A DNA stretch of 64,000 nt from Saposhnikovia divaricata (GCA_036435485.1 CM071600.1:157554546-157618545); one strand, 5' to 3'; numbered from the stretch's first letter, positions 10,750 through 22,059 are shown. Notes: a model not told the origin generated them from the letters alone. A program made the numbers and translations.

Positions 10750-13225
10750 GCTAATTAAAAATTTATACCAAAAGGAACAGCTTACACAGATCTAGGGGCA
10801 TACCCCGCGAAATCAACAAAAGTCATTACAATTTCCAAAATCAACAGAAACAACCCATTAAAGGGTCACCATGCTACTAGTCAAGCTATAAATAAAATCG
10901 AAATTGCTAGAAAAGAGCTCAAATGCGGCCACCCCGAGTCGCTCTCCACTTCCTGATTCTGGACTTAGTCCACCGAGCTGGTGTGACCTGGCCTTCATCT
11001 CTTCCCACTCCGTGAGCAGCCGTGGTATCCATGTCCATGATCATCTCCATGTTATGAGTAGGCTCCACCTCAACCTCTCCCATGGTAGAAACATGGGAGC
11101 CATCCAGAATGCTCTCATCCTTAAATTTACAAGGCTTCACCGTATCAACCTCCATGCCAACCCTCCCAAAACCATCCCTCTCAATAGAAGGAAGCGTACT
11201 GACGCTTGGGAAATCCTCCCAAGGGATTTCGTCTTCAAGAATTCCTGCATGCTGGACAGGCTTACCAATAGTAGCAGTAGTAGTCCCAGTACTGTCAATC
11301 AACATCTCAGAAGTACATGCCTTGGAAGCACTACTTATCAAGTAGTCAAACGCTTCATCAACCTCCATATCAATGTCAGAATCATTAGTCTTCCTGGCAG
11401 ATTCACCAGGTTCCCCTACATCCCCTTTCCCTTTATCACAGTCTATGTGCTTCACACTGGGTTCCCCCCTGTACGACACCAGCCTATCCCTAACCCGACC
11501 ATTCTCATCAAAAAACACCTCAAGGGGAATACCTTCAGTAGGGATTTCAATTCCCTCAATGACTGAAAAATCCTGAAGCTGGACAATGCTGTTGTATGTC
11601 TCACACAGCTCCTCATTCCCACCCAGCTCCGAGATATCAATTAAGAAATTTCCATGTGACTTGATCAATGTTTGTCTCCTTATCTCTAAAGCAGGCACCT
11701 CATACCCCAAGTACTCAATGGTGTGCTGCAGCACTTTCAGATAGTCCCTAGCCTTAGCAAGGAGTTGTTTATCAGCCATTTCCCCCCATTCGGCATCTGC
11801 ATCAGTGTCCTCTAGCTGGCCATTTTTCCGAGGCTCCAAACTCCCCGCGAGGCCCCCTTCAATAGAGTTTTCCAGTTGATCTTCACCTGTGGCTTTGGTT
11901 ACAGTTTGTGCGACAAGTTCCGCAAGAAACTCTGCAATATCTCTTTCCTCTTCTGTGACCCCAATCGAATCCAAATTCACCAAAGAAACCAATTCCTCCT
12001 GAGCAGATAAACCCTCCCCAGTGTTCAAATGATCGACATTGAAATCTGAAACCTCATTACTCCCCAAGTCTCTAGACTCAGAAACCCTAGATGGAGGAGC
12101 ATCCCTACTCATTAACAAATCCCTTTTACCCAGGTCATCAAAGTTAGCCTTCCCCAAGGCATCAATCACAGCTGTTGCACCCAGGTCCTGAAGAAACTCT
12201 GCAATAACTTCCTCAGCTACTGGCTCCTCCAACGAACCGGTAGTCGCAGTCAATCCCATTTTCCCATGATCATTCTTGTCCATCCCAACTGTCATAGGAT
12301 CAACAGTGGAAACAAAACTATCATTACGTTGCTTTTCCCCATTTTCAAAGTCACATCGCTCCTTTCCAACTTCAACAGGCAACCCACCTTCCACATAATC
12401 AGTACTATGTGCTAAAACCTCATTACTCGGCTTTCTAGCAATTAGATCATCATTAGCTTCCCGATTAACACAGAGCTCCATGTCAATCACCCTCTCTTTC
12501 CCATCCATGCCTTCATTCGGAGAATCCCCCAAATCATTGAAACCCGTTTGGCAAGGGATATCATAATCAATACCCTTTTCATGAACCCCTCCTTCCTGCT
12601 CACAAACATCTAAGAGGGGCTTATTTATACAAACCAAGTTAGTACCTTCTAGTACCACATCCGAATTAACTACCTCATCCCTTTTACCCTTCTCTTTAGA
12701 ATTACCCGAATTCCCAGAGTCAGACAGGTCAATGAGAGCACTCTCATCTAATTCATTAGATCTAAACGATTTTTTTTGAGAGAAAATCTTACCCTCAATA
12801 AGATGATGCTTTGCCGAAGACCGAGTGCGAGCAGCAACCCCAGTGGCACCAGTATCACCAAGCACCCATCCCTTACTCTCAGTGGGATCCCCCTTCACAT
12901 CAGACCCATAAGGAAAACCATCATTTACATCCACCCCAGGGAGCGTAGCTCTTTGGGAACGAACATGGAGACAAGCCCCATAAGAAATAACCTCTAACGA
13001 ATTCTTGTCATCAGAAGCCCTTTCCGAAACCATCTTTTAAGAAACCTAAAATACTAGATATAAGAAATATATGGGAGACGGTGTGGGAATAGAAGGAGGT
13101 GGATTAGTGAAGGATTTATGATCGAATCTGATGGGAAGATGTTTAGATTTAGGCTAGATTTAGTGGCAGCTAGTTAGGGTTTTATAGAGAAGCTAGAGAG
13201 AAGTTAGAGAGACCGACTCTCATTT
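10750..13225 (-). mobile_element. Retroposed unit with long target-site duplications, carrying an orphan ORF
   Basis: A 2476-bp insertion in the Sirevirus extra region, flanked by 22-bp near-identical direct repeats, the size typical of target-primed reverse transcription (LINE, SINE or retrogene). In minus orientation it has about 190 bp of leader, one 704-codon ORF (13033-10919) and about 170 bp of 3' sequence. There are no LTRs or terminal inverted repeats. The 3' end adjoins an A-rich stretch shared with the duplication, so a poly(A) tail cannot be separated from target sequence. No reverse transcriptase is present, so it must have been mobilised in trans. It could be a truncated LINE with a shortened ORF1 or a processed copy of an unknown gene. 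Confidence 0.75.
10919..13033 (-). CDS. Orphan 704-aa acidic protein in a retroposed unit
   Basis: A single uninterrupted frame starting at ATG 13033. I do not recognise the family. The protein is Asp/Glu-rich with a basic C-terminal tail (KSRIRKWRATRGGR, about residues 690-703). A motif occurs twice: AEFLQDLGATAVIDALG (278-294) and AEFLAELVAQTVTKATG (367-383), implying an internal duplication. Residues 425-500 look helical and better ordered (KARDYLKVLQHTIEYLGYE). There is no zinc knuckle, RT, signal peptide or membrane segment. The N-terminal YGACLHVRSQR faintly resembles what follows the zinc knuckle in plant L1 ORF1 proteins, so an ORF1 fragment is possible. An intact 2.1-kb frame amid decayed elements suggests recent insertion or selection. 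Confidence 0.7.
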   Translation of the reverse strand: MVSERASDDKNSLEVISYGACLHVRSQRATLPGVDVNDGFPYGSDVKGDPTESKGWVLGDTGATGVAARTRSSAKHHLIEGKIFSQKKSFRSNELDESALIDLSDSGNSGNSKEKGKRDEVVNSDVVLEGTNLVCINKPLLDVCEQEGGVHEKGIDYDIPCQTGFNDLGDSPNEGMDGKERVIDMELCVNREANDDLIARKPSNEVLAHSTDYVEGGLPVEVGKERCDFENGEKQRNDSFVSTVDPMTVGMDKNDHGKMGLTATTGSLEEPVAEEVIAEFLQDLGATAVIDALGKANFDDLGKRDLLMSRDAPPSRVSESRDLGSNEVSDFNVDHLNTGEGLSAQEELVSLVNLDSIGVTEEERDIAEFLAELVAQTVTKATGEDQLENSIEGGLAGSLEPRKNGQLEDTDADAEWGEMADKQLLAKARDYLKVLQHTIEYLGYEVPALEIRRQTLIKSHGNFLIDISELGGNEELCETYNSIVQLQDFSVIEGIEIPTEGIPLEVFFDENGRVRDRLVSYRGEPSVKHIDCDKGKGDVGEPGESARKTNDSDIDMEVDEAFDYLISSASKACTSEMLIDSTGTTTATIGKPVQHAGILEDEIPWEDFPSVSTLPSIERDGFGRVGMEVDTVKPCKFKDESILDGSHVSTMGEVEVEPTHNMEMIMDMDTTAAHGVGRDEGQVTPARWTKSRIRKWRATRGGRI

Positions 13226-13247
13226 TAATCTTCTCCCCCTTTTTGTT
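13226..13247. repeat. Target-site duplication, right copy (22 bp)
   Basis: Partner of 10728-10749, differing at two positions (CC here, TT there). It also contains, on the minus strand, the AAAAAGGGGGAGA-type purine tract common downstream of copia coding regions. Confidence 0.85.
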
Positions 13248-13304
13248 AGCATCAAGGGTTTGAGTAATAGGCAGATTCAGTAGTCTCTCAAGGAGGGCAA
13301 TTTG

Positions 13305-14941
13305 TCAATTGTGGGCCTCAAGAATGAGTTTTTGATCTGTAATCACAGTACTAATTTGAGACTTCAATTTATCAACTTTTGTAGACAGAGTTCCAATCTT
13401 GTTGTCTGTTTCCGCATCTTTTTTCAGCTTGGATCTAAGCTGCTGCATGGTAAGGGGAGGAAGGATGAGCTCCAAGTTCTTTGAATGAGTTTCTAGTGCA
13501 TCTCTGATTGCAATCTTGAAGTCATCCTGGTCCACAACCCTTTGATTGAGAAGACATTTGTGCAATTTGAGAGTAGCCAAAAAATTCTCTTGCACATGCT
13601 TCAGAGCTGGTTCAGCATCCTGTAAAGTAGATACAGTCTTCTCATACTGTACTACTAGCTCTTTCTGAGCATCCTTGGAGATATAGGCATTTGACATCAA
13701 CCATTCTGGTAAATCTCTAGGGTGCAGTGAAGGTTCTTCATCTTCACCTTCATCTTCGAATTCAGACTCATGCTAAAATTCATTAGCAGCATTTGGAGGC
13801 ATCTTGGTAAGATCATCCTTAGCCCTCTGCATAGATTCATTAGTGTGTACCAATTTCAGCTGCTGCTCAGCCTTCACATTGCCCTATTTAGCCCAAGAAT
13901 CAAGGTCTGGATCAGGGTGAGTAAAGGTTTCAGCTCCAAGAACAGTTCTATTAATGGATTTTTGATATGCCTGTTGATAGTGACTTGTTCTGGGGGCATC
14001 ATCAACCTCCATTGACTCACTTGCAATGGCTTCATCCACCCTTATGTCTTCTGTACCTGCTTTTCTCTCATTTTCTCTCTCTTTTTTTGCATCAGGGGCT
14101 CCCCCTGGCTCACACCTCTCACACCCTCACCTTCACCTACTAAGGTGGTACTCTCATGCTCTCCTTTTGCTTGGCAGGAAGAAATTGCCAACCCCTCACT
14201 CACATCCTCTCCTTTTGCCTGCTCACAAAGTAGCCTCTCACTCTCAATAATCACACTTCCTTCCCTCATTCCTAGAAGTGTTTGAACTACTAATGTTACT
14301 TCTGCTGTAGTTGCAGTAGACTTAGATGAAGGAGTAAACTATCTTAGATTAGATACAGTAGCAGGAAGAACATTGATCGAGGGATGTAGAATATTCATTG
14401 ATACTGTAGTTGATGCTACCAATGGATGACTGCTATTAAGCATATCCACCGGTGAACAAATACTTGGCAACGGATGAGAAATATCCGTTGATGGCGTGGA
14501 AGAGATATCAGTTGATAGAGAGACTATGGTTGAATCTGTGCTGATTGATTTTAAAGTAGGAGGCACAATTTCAGCCACAGTTTCAGGAAGAATGGGCTGT
14601 TGGTTTAACAAATCATCTAAGAGATGATGACCAGCAGGTTCTGAGTGGGGCTCCTCCCTTAGAAGTAAAGAGGGAGAATTTGATTGTGATGTGGAAATCA
14701 TATCCACATTCAGAGATAGAGATGGTGAATTTGTATTATGTGGTGTGTTTGTAGAAAGAGATTGGGGCTGTGACTCCACATTTACTGAAGCCACATCAAG
14801 CTGAATTTGGGAAGGTTCAATCACTGAAGATTGAACTGTATGTGAACCCTGTGCACCTAAAGTAACTTTAGATTTCTTCTTTATTGCAAAGGTTTTGGTT
14901 GGTGAACTTTGGATGGTGGTGTCCCTTACCCTCTTGTGCAA
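13305..14941 (-). pseudogene. Middle part of the Sirevirus extra coding region
   Basis: Minus-strand frames 14941-14339 and 13700-13305 are pieces of one long protein now broken by stops and frameshifts. The first is Ser/Thr/Pro-rich and low-complexity, with repeated TDISS/STDIS-type motifs, and begins with a basic stretch. The second is strongly helical (AQKELVVQYEKTVSTLQDAE and later heptads), suggesting a coiled coil. The region continues the ORF at 16122-15343 and resumes beyond the retroposed unit. Function unknown. Confidence 0.5.
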
Positions 14942-15342
14942 TGTTCCTGGTTGGGAACGCTTTTCAATAACAACACCCTGTTAAGAGGATGCTGCTAGGG
15001 ATGTGTTTAATTCCTTTTCAACATTAACAGTCTTTTGTGAGACTACAATATGGCAAGGCTGGGACTCACTTACCTCTCCAACCTTATCCTTAGGGTTTCT
15101 TTGATGTTCACCCTGTCCCTCACCACTCACTACCACCTGTTCACTCCCTTAGAAGTTATGGTAGTTTTTATAACAAGTGCCTTTTGGGAAACACTTGATG
15201 CTGGTTTCTTTGACTTGGATTTAGATTTATTTTTGGTTGCTTGGGTAGGAGACTGTGGGTTACTAGCTACAGCCTCCATAGCAACACTCAAAGGCAAAGA
15301 AACTTGAGATTGAGTAGGGGAATCAGGGTTAGAGATGGTTAG

Positions 15343-16122
15343 CTAGATGATTGGCAAGTTTACCAACTTCACCTCTGAGTTAAGATTCATTCGAATTAGG
15401 TCACCGAGAACCCTTTTCTCTTGAACCCAGCAGGTGAACCTGCTTGATGGCTGGTTGAGTACTATTTCATTCTCAGAGACATGGTTAGCCAGCAACATTA
15501 GAAATCCAGCAAAATAGATAGTTTTACCTCTATTCTCTTTCTTTCCTAATTTAGCACCAATCTCATTCAGTAATAAAGAGCCAAGATTATAGAATTTGTC
15601 ATTCAGAAGCATGTAGATCATGTTAAGCAGGGCATTGGTAACAGCATCAAAATTACTGATTTTACCAAAAAACACCTTAATGAAAGCATCACAAAGAAAA
15701 CCCCATTCCTTTCTCATGGCTTTTCTAACAATCTTGCCTAGGTTATCAGCACTAAGATTGTAACCTATGGTGTTAAGCATGGTAACAATATCACTATCAA
15801 TAGGATGGGTGCTACAGTTATTATCAGGCAGTTTAAGACAAGCAGTCACAACATCAGAATTAATGATGTACTCATTATCCTTTAACGAAAAAGTAATGGT
15901 ACCTTCTGAAGAATTGAAAACCGCCGTAGACCAAACTTCCTCCAAAACTTCATGATATAATAATGGAGTCCCAGTCATGGCATAAGATAATTTACATTTC
16001 TTGATGAACTCCATCATCTTGTGATAATCCTCCGGAGAGTGTTCCGAGTCCACAAGAGCAGCAAAGTTGTTCTTCTCATAGATATACCCATTTCCAGATG
16101 CTATCTTAACAACTTGAGCCAT
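15343..16122 (-). CDS. Sirevirus extra ORF after pol, first part (259 aa)
   Basis: An uninterrupted frame just downstream of RNase H. I chose the Met at 16122 (MAQVVKIASGNGYIYEKNN) and not the upstream Met at 16272, because the upstream codons are a Ser/Leu-rich translation of a purine-rich leader with a (GA)n run at 16171-16190. The protein is soluble, with repeated short hydrophobic helices (AVTNALLNMIYMLL) and a C-terminal CWVQEKR-type block. From memory, proteins of this kind accompany Sirevirus pol genes in several eudicots. Function is not known; I see neither an envelope signal nor enzyme motifs. It is the best-preserved part of this element. Confidence 0.6.
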   Translation of the reverse strand: MAQVVKIASGNGYIYEKNNFAALVDSEHSPEDYHKMMEFIKKCKLSYAMTGTPLLYHEVLEEVWSTAVFNSSEGTITFSLKDNEYIINSDVVTACLKLPDNNCSTHPIDSDIVTMLNTIGYNLSADNLGKIVRKAMRKEWGFLCDAFIKVFFGKISNFDAVTNALLNMIYMLLNDKFYNLGSLLLNEIGAKLGKKENRGKTIYFAGFLMLLANHVSENEIVLNQPSSRFTCWVQEKRVLGDLIRMNLNSEVKLVNLPII

Positions 16123-17902
16123 TATCGCTGAAAATCTTGAAAAACTAAAAAAGGGGGTTTTGATATCTTGAGAGAGAGAGAGAGAGAGAGAAAAGGTAAG
16201 TTTGCTCAAAGAAAATTGTGAGTAAGATAAAAGATGAATATAAATCGTTAGATGGGTTTTATACTTATTCACAATTTATCGAATAGAATCAGTAAAAGAA
16301 ATTACTCGATAAAGAAACTACTTAGAGAAGTGGGTGAAAATTGAAAAATAACTGCGCCAGTTATATACATACAAAGGCGTATGACAACGACAAATCAACG
16401 GTTAAGAATTACCCAACGGATAAAAGGATAAATTCTCGAGAAGCGAGTTTACCGTTGACATGTATTATTGGACTATACACCCAAAAAGAAACTTATTATC
16501 CACCGAGGTAAATAAAACAAAATAAAATCCAGAAAAGTGTTTGAACATCAACGGATAATAGACATATCCGTTGATAGGCGAATTCTGACGACAGAATTTT
16601 GTGCCTTTTCTTAAGAAAGAAAATTCAACCTATTTCTGGCTGCTTAACAACATGCAAATAACTAAGATGAATTAGGAGAAATTTAACAAACCTGCTCACT
16701 TACCAACCTTGTGAATGTTGATTCATCAAGTGGCTTGGTAAAGATATCTGTAAGTTGTTTTTCACTTGGAACAAAGTGAGTTCCACAGTTCCCTCCATCA
16801 CATGTTCTCTGATGAAGTGATATCTGATGTCTATGTGCTTGGTCCTGGAGTGTTGCACTGGGTTTTCAGATATAGCAATAACACTGGTGTTGTCACAGAA
16901 ATTGGAATCTTTTCAATCCTTAGACCATAGTCAAGAAGTTGGTTTTTTTCATCCACAAGATTTGTGCACAACAGCTCCCCGCTGCAATGTACTCAGCTTC
17001 TGCAGTAGAAGTAGAAACTGAATTCTACTTCTTACAAAACCATGATACCAACTTATTCCCTAAGAATTGACAGGTGCCTGTGGTACTTTTCTATCAATCT
17101 TGCGACCTGCATAATCTGCATCTGAATAGCCAATTAGATTAAAACCAGAATCTTTAGGGTACCAAATGCCAAGGTTTGGTGTTCCCTTGAGATATCTGAA
17201 AATCCTCTTAATAGCTATTAAATGAGATTCCCTGGGATTAGCTTGGAATATAGCACATAAACAGGTAGAGAACATAATATCAGGTCAACTTGCTGTTAAA
17301 TATAAAAGTGAGCCAACCATGCCCCTATAACTTGAAATGTCCACTTTCTTCTCCATAGTATTCAATTCAAGTTTAGTGGCAGTGGCCATGGGTGTTTTTG
17401 CAGAAGCACAATCTAATAAGTTAAATCTTTTCAACAGATTATAAACATACTTAGATTGGCTCAGAAAGATACCATCACTAACTTGCTTTACTTGTAAACC
17501 AAGAAAGTAAGTTAGTTCACCCATCATGCTCATTTCATATTTACTTTGCATAAGTTTGGCAAACCTTCTGCAAAGCTTCTCATCAGTAGAACCAAATATT
17601 ATATCATCTACATAAATTTGAACAAGAATCATAGAGCCATTGGCATTTCTATAAAAAAGAGTTTTATCAGCAGTACATCGAGTGAAGTGATTCTCTATGA
17701 GGAACTGTGTGAGAGTGTCATACCAGGCTCTTGGTGCTTGCTTCAGGCCATAGAATGCTTTGAGAAGATAATAGACATATTCTGGAAAGTCTGGATCTTC
17801 AAAACCAGGAGGTTGACTCACATATACCTCCTCTTCCAAAATGCCATTCAGAAAAGCACTCTTGACATCCATTTGATAGACTTTGAAATTTGTATGGGCT
17901 GC

Positions 17903-17910
17903 ACATGCCA
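17903..17910. repeat. hAT target-site duplication, left copy
   Basis: ACATGCCA, compared with ATAGGCCA at 19105-19112. Six of eight positions agree, as expected for an aged 8-bp hAT duplication; both lie inside the copia RT frame. Confidence 0.6.
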
Positions 17911-19104
17911 CAGGGGGGAACTAGGGGGGACCAGGGTGAGCCCCGGTCCCCGCCAACTGCACCGTAACACCGAAATTTATATGTAAATTTTTTTATATTT
18001 TTTTAAATATATGTTCGATCCCCCCAATATATTTCTCCACTCCCCCCAAGTATTACAAAATTTTGTTTAGAATTAAAATTGGTTTTGTTGTTATAGAAAC
18101 AAATTTATTATTTAGCAAAAATAATAATAATTAATGACATTGAGTTCATAATTAAATTTATTAAGTTTAAGTTTTCAAAAAAAAATTGATTAAGTTTAAT
18201 AAAAACAACATAAATATAAAAGAAAATTAAAAAACAAAAAACATTTTTATTAAATCTTGTATGAATTACACGGTCACAGACTCACATCACACTCACATCA
18301 CATGTACTAAAATATCTTCGGCAACAAGGAAAACAAAGATAAACAGTGACCATGGAACATCATTACAGAGTAGAAATATTTGTTGCTGCTATAGATCAAC
18401 AATTGCAGGAGTTAAACAACAGGTTTAGTGAACAAACAACAGAGATTCTCATTTTGAGTACATTATTGAATCCTAGAGATGGTTATAGATCATTCGATAT
18501 AGAGAATATTTGTATGCTTGCTGAAAAATTCTATCCTGATGATTTTTTGGAAGAAGAAAAAATTCGTTTGAAGTGTGAATTACAACATCTCATCCAGATT
18601 TCAAGGATATTTCTACACTTGGTGATTTATGTCAAGGAATGGTAACAACAGGGAAATCCGAAGTGTATTCACTAGTAGATAGACTTTTACGTCTTGTCTT
18701 GACACTTCCTGCATCTACTGCAACATCCGAGAGAGCTTTTTCGGCTATGAAAATAGTGAAAACAAGTCTTCGTGAATGGAAGATGAATTTTTAAGAGATT
18801 ACTTGTTAGTGTATATAGAAAAAGAGATTGCATAGTCAGTAAGCTCCGATGAGATCATTGATACATTTTATATGATCAAAGAAAGACGAGCACATCTCAA
18901 ATAAATGGGTACGTTTTCTGAATTTTATTATTTTAAGCGAGTTCTCTTTTTTGCTGTTATCTGCTGTTTTGATGTATGTATAGTAGTCTATGGCTTTTAC
19001 TTATATTCTCACTTCCTGGTTGAAAAAGTTAAGTCATTAATATAATTTGTCTATTCAAAAAAATTTTTGGCCCCCCCTATACCGTAATCCTAGTTTCGCC
19101 CCTA
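17911..19104 (+). mobile_element. hAT DNA transposon, internally deleted
   Basis: A 1194-bp insertion in the copia RT gene. The left end is CAGGGGGGAACTAGG and the right end, reverse-complemented, is TAGGGGCGAAACTAGG: imperfect terminal inverted repeats of about 16 bp of the CAGGGG hAT type. Imperfect 8-bp target copies flank it. It encodes only the C-terminal part of a transposase (18346-18780), so it cannot move by itself. Copia coding resumes exactly outside the two ends. Confidence 0.85.
18346..18790 (+). pseudogene. hAT transposase C-terminal fragment
   Basis: The first frame (18346-18645) starts with an HYRVEIFVAAIDQQLQELNN block, followed by ILSTLLNPRDGY and CMLAEKFYPDDF. After a frameshift near 18630, another frame has LPASTATSERAFSAMKIVKT, the conserved hAT dimerisation block with S-E-R-x-F-S. 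This is the zinc-finger/DUF4371-like plant hAT group by recollection. The N-terminal zinc finger and the first catalytic residues are absent; further frame breaks follow near 18775. Confidence 0.8.
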
Positions 19105-19918
19105 ATAGGCCAGAAAAATTCTGATTGCTTCCAACCTTGCTACAGGTGCAAAGGTTTCATCAAAATCAATCCCTTCTTCTTGAAAGTATCCTTTTGCAAC
19201 CAATCTAGCTTTATTCCTTGTAACTATGCCATTTTCATCCATCTTGTTCTTGAATACCCACTTAGTGTCAATCATTGATTTGTCTTTAGGTTTGGGTACA
19301 AGCTTCCACACTTCATTTCTTTCAACTGGTTTAACTCTTCTTGCATAGCTAAAACCCAGTCTGGATCAAGGAGGGCATCCTCAACTTTCTTAGGTTCCTT
19401 TTTAGACAGAAAACTGCTATATAAGCATTCTTCTTTAGTTGCCCTTCTAGTTTGGACTCTTGCATTTGAATCTCCAATAATGAGTTCAAATGGGTGATCT
19501 TTAGTCCATTTCCTTTGTGGTGGCAGGTTCATTCTAGATGATGTAGCTTCATTCTCCCTATGTTGATCATTCTGATTAGTTGTTGAGTGACAACTCTGAG
19601 ATACTCCCCCTGAGTGTGTTGCTCTCGAGGTTAGAGTTCTAGCAGAGTGATCGATGGATAATTCCCTTCGGCTCTTAATGGGTATCTCAAAGTGATTTCC
19701 AACAGATGGGGTTTCCTCAGCATCAACAAATGATGTGCCACGCTCTTCACCTTGAGCATGCTGCAATCTCACACCAGTCCACACTTCTTCTTCATAATCT
19801 TCACTGCCTTCACCACTTATCTCATTTTCATATGAGAGATCTTCATAGAAACCTTCATCTACCAACCCTTGGATTTTCTTATCATCAAAGACAACATGTA
19901 CAGATTCCATAACAAAGT

Positions 19919-20542
19919 TGTTGTGGAATAAAAACTAGGTTACGATTTGTAATTAATGCTAGGGTGGTTGAGCTTCGAGCTTTAATGGCTGTTTCCGTGT
20001 TACGAGACTGATCGGTCCTCACAGAGTGCCTACGTATCTCGTTATTGAGAATCAAGCCAGGACATAGTTCTAGGTGATGGTGCCCTCGAGGCTATAGAGG
20101 CGAGAGCTCACCTAGGACGCAGTGGCTTGCATGTCCTTATTCGAGGATTAAGCCAAAACGTGGTGGGTAACGTATGGAGCTGTGTCCAAAACGTAGTTCT
20201 GAGATGAGGGGTTAGACCCTTTATATAGGCTGAGAAGCCCTAGAATTATGGTAGGAGTCAGAGACTTGGTGGACAAGTCTTCCTTGAGGAAGGTTCTAGA
20301 TCTATTCCTTATAGGAATCAGTTTCCATGTTGAAATATGTATCTTGGAGGCTAAGTCAGGCAAGAGTAATATCCTTGTTTGACTCTTATTTGCTGAGCTG
20401 TTTATTACCCTTAATATTAATTAAGAAATTAATATTATAAATAGGGTTTGGGCCCATCTGGTGGGCCCCACGTTTGGACCATTCCGGGTCTAATTAATGC
20501 CACATTAAATGTGTCTTTAGGGCTTACTTTTAGCCCATATCA
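19919..20542 (-). repeat. 3' LTR of the Tat-like element
   Basis: 624 bp, homologous over its full length to 30288-30911. It contains a 71-codon open frame (20363-20148) that recurs in the other LTR; I regard it as chance. A sense-strand TATATAAAGG lies at 20219-20228. Confidence 0.95.
20219..20228 (-). promoter_or_regulatory. TATA box in the 3' LTR
   Basis: The minus strand reads CCTATATAAAGGG, a good TATA element for an LTR promoter, conserved in the other copy at 30588-30597. Confidence 0.6.
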
Positions 20543-20557
20543 TTTGCCCCCCAACTT
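20543..20557 (-). other. Polypurine tract of the Tat-like element
   Basis: The minus strand reads AAGTTGGGGGGCAAA directly before the 3' LTR, the site that primes plus-strand DNA synthesis. Confidence 0.85.
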
Positions 20558-20689
20558 CTAGGAAAACTGATCAGGTTTTCCTTGAAGTTTTAACGGCCTT
20601 TTTCGAGACTTGGGTCAGGGTTCATCTTTGTACACTAGTGTTTCACGAGTATTGTCTTTATGTAAAGCGTGGAGCGACCGACGCGTTCA

Positions 20690-21110
20690 CGACAATGTTA
20701 ATTCGATGCTAATCGGCACTAATCAGCCTTAACGATGCTTAAACAATGTTTAAACGACGTTAAACGGCATAAAACGGCACTAAACGGCGCTAAACGGCAC
20801 TAGACGGCGCTAAACAGCCTTAAACAATGTTTAAACAGTGTTAAACAATGTTAAAAGGATAAAATGGCACTCACGGTGCTAAACGACACTACTCGGTGCT
20901 AATCGGCACTAAACGGTGCTTAAACGACACTAATCGGTGCTAATCGGCACTAAACGGTGCTTAAACGACACTAATCGGTGCTAATCGGCACTAAACGGTG
21001 CTAACGACATTATCGGTGCTATCGGCACTAATGGTGCTATCGGCACTAACGGTGCTTACAGCACTAACGGTGCTATCGCCACCAACGGTGTTATCGGCTG
21101 ACGTTTTCTG
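20690..21110. repeat. Short tandem array with CGGCACTAA/CGGTGCTAA units
   Basis: Units of about 10-20 bp alternate between CGGCACTAA and CGGTGCTAA, which are near inverse partners (GGCACT / GGTGCT). There are several dozen copies, regular at the right end and degenerate at the left. It lies in the 3' region of the Tat-like element. Confidence 0.85.
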
Positions 21111-21244
21111 AAAACGTTGAATCATTATTGTCATGTTTGAATCATCACTAACTTGTTTCAATGTTCTGAACCACTTTAGTAAGGTATGAAGCGAGTCAGG
21201 GGTGTTCTGAATATCAAAGTGATTTTTCAAGGTTGACGGACCAT

Positions 21245-21963
21245 CAGCATCCACTTCCAGTTGGCTAAGGCCCTCAAAAAATGAGGTGGTCGGCAAAGGA
21301 TGGTCCAAGACTATAGAAAATTCAATTAGCTTCGCGTGGACTGTAAGATCATCCAAATCTGACATCCGGAGCTCAAGATATGGCCCAAACAGCGTTGAAG
21401 GATCGCATTGAGTTCCCGGTCGGCCTAAGGGCTTCAAAATGCCTCGGTCGGCCAGTACCCAGTCGGACAAGAGTCTCCAAGACTGTAGAAAATTCAGAGA
21501 GCTTCGCGTGGACAGTAATATCGTCCAAATCTGACATCCAGAGCTCAAGATATGGCCCAAACAGCGTCAACAGTCCGTGTAGGACTGAAAATCAGTCTTG
21601 GTCGGCTGACGCCCTCCTTGGAGCTTGGTCGGCCAAGAGATGGTCGGCTAGTGGTCTCCAAGACTATAGAAAACTCAGAGATCTTCGCGTGGACTATAAG
21701 ATCATCCAAATCTGATACCCGGAGCTCAAGATATGGCCCAAACAGCGTCAACAGTCCGTGTAGGACTGAAAATCAGTCTTGGTCGGCTAACGCCCTCCTT
21801 GGAGCTTGGTCGGCCAAGAGATTGTCGGCTAGTGGTCTCCAAGACTATAGAAAACTCAGAGATCTTCGCGTGGACTGTAAGATCATCCAAATCTGATACC
21901 CGGAGCTCAAGATATGGCCCAAACAGCGTCAACCGTCCGTGTAGGACTGAAAATCAATCTTAG
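21245..21963. repeat. Tandem array with 181-bp period
   Basis: About four copies. The block ending AGATATGGCCCAAACAGCG recurs at 21380, 21552, 21733 and 21914 (spacings 172, 181, 181). The last two units are nearly identical, the first is more diverged. The unit length is in the range of plant centromeric and subtelomeric satellites. Open frames on both strands here simply repeat with the array and are not genes. Confidence 0.95.
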
Positions 21964-22059
21964 TCAACCGAAAAATCGAGGACCAGGACCACAGAATACC
22001 CGTGATCGGCCGGATCTATGGGCAATCCGTGATCGGCCAGCTGGTGATTGGCCGAAGGC

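Larger units (their letters stand above)
16690..19910 (-). pseudogene. Sirevirus RT and RNase H (3' half of pol), split by an hAT
   Basis: The minus strand encodes the end of integrase linker plus the RT start (19910-19102), then after the hAT insertion the RT palm and RNase H (17910-16690). Recognisable blocks are WVFKNKMDENG and RLVAKGY at the RT start, QMDVKSAFLNG, GLKQAPRAWYD and the catalytic YVDDIIFGS. RNase H has GYSDADYAG and further on STAEAEY. The far end near 16700 matches the typical copia pol terminus with DIFTKPL. Frameshifts near 19290 and 17280 and further lesions make it non-functional. Of the related protease and integrase core, nothing is left in the window. Confidence 0.85.

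Noticed and set aside
10904..11576. 220-codon and shorter plus-strand frames
   Set aside because: They are antisense to the 704-codon ORF, which explains them.
20148..20363. 71-codon frame found twice (also 30517-30732)
   Set aside because: It lies inside both LTR copies; the repetition is due to LTR homology and not to a conserved gene.
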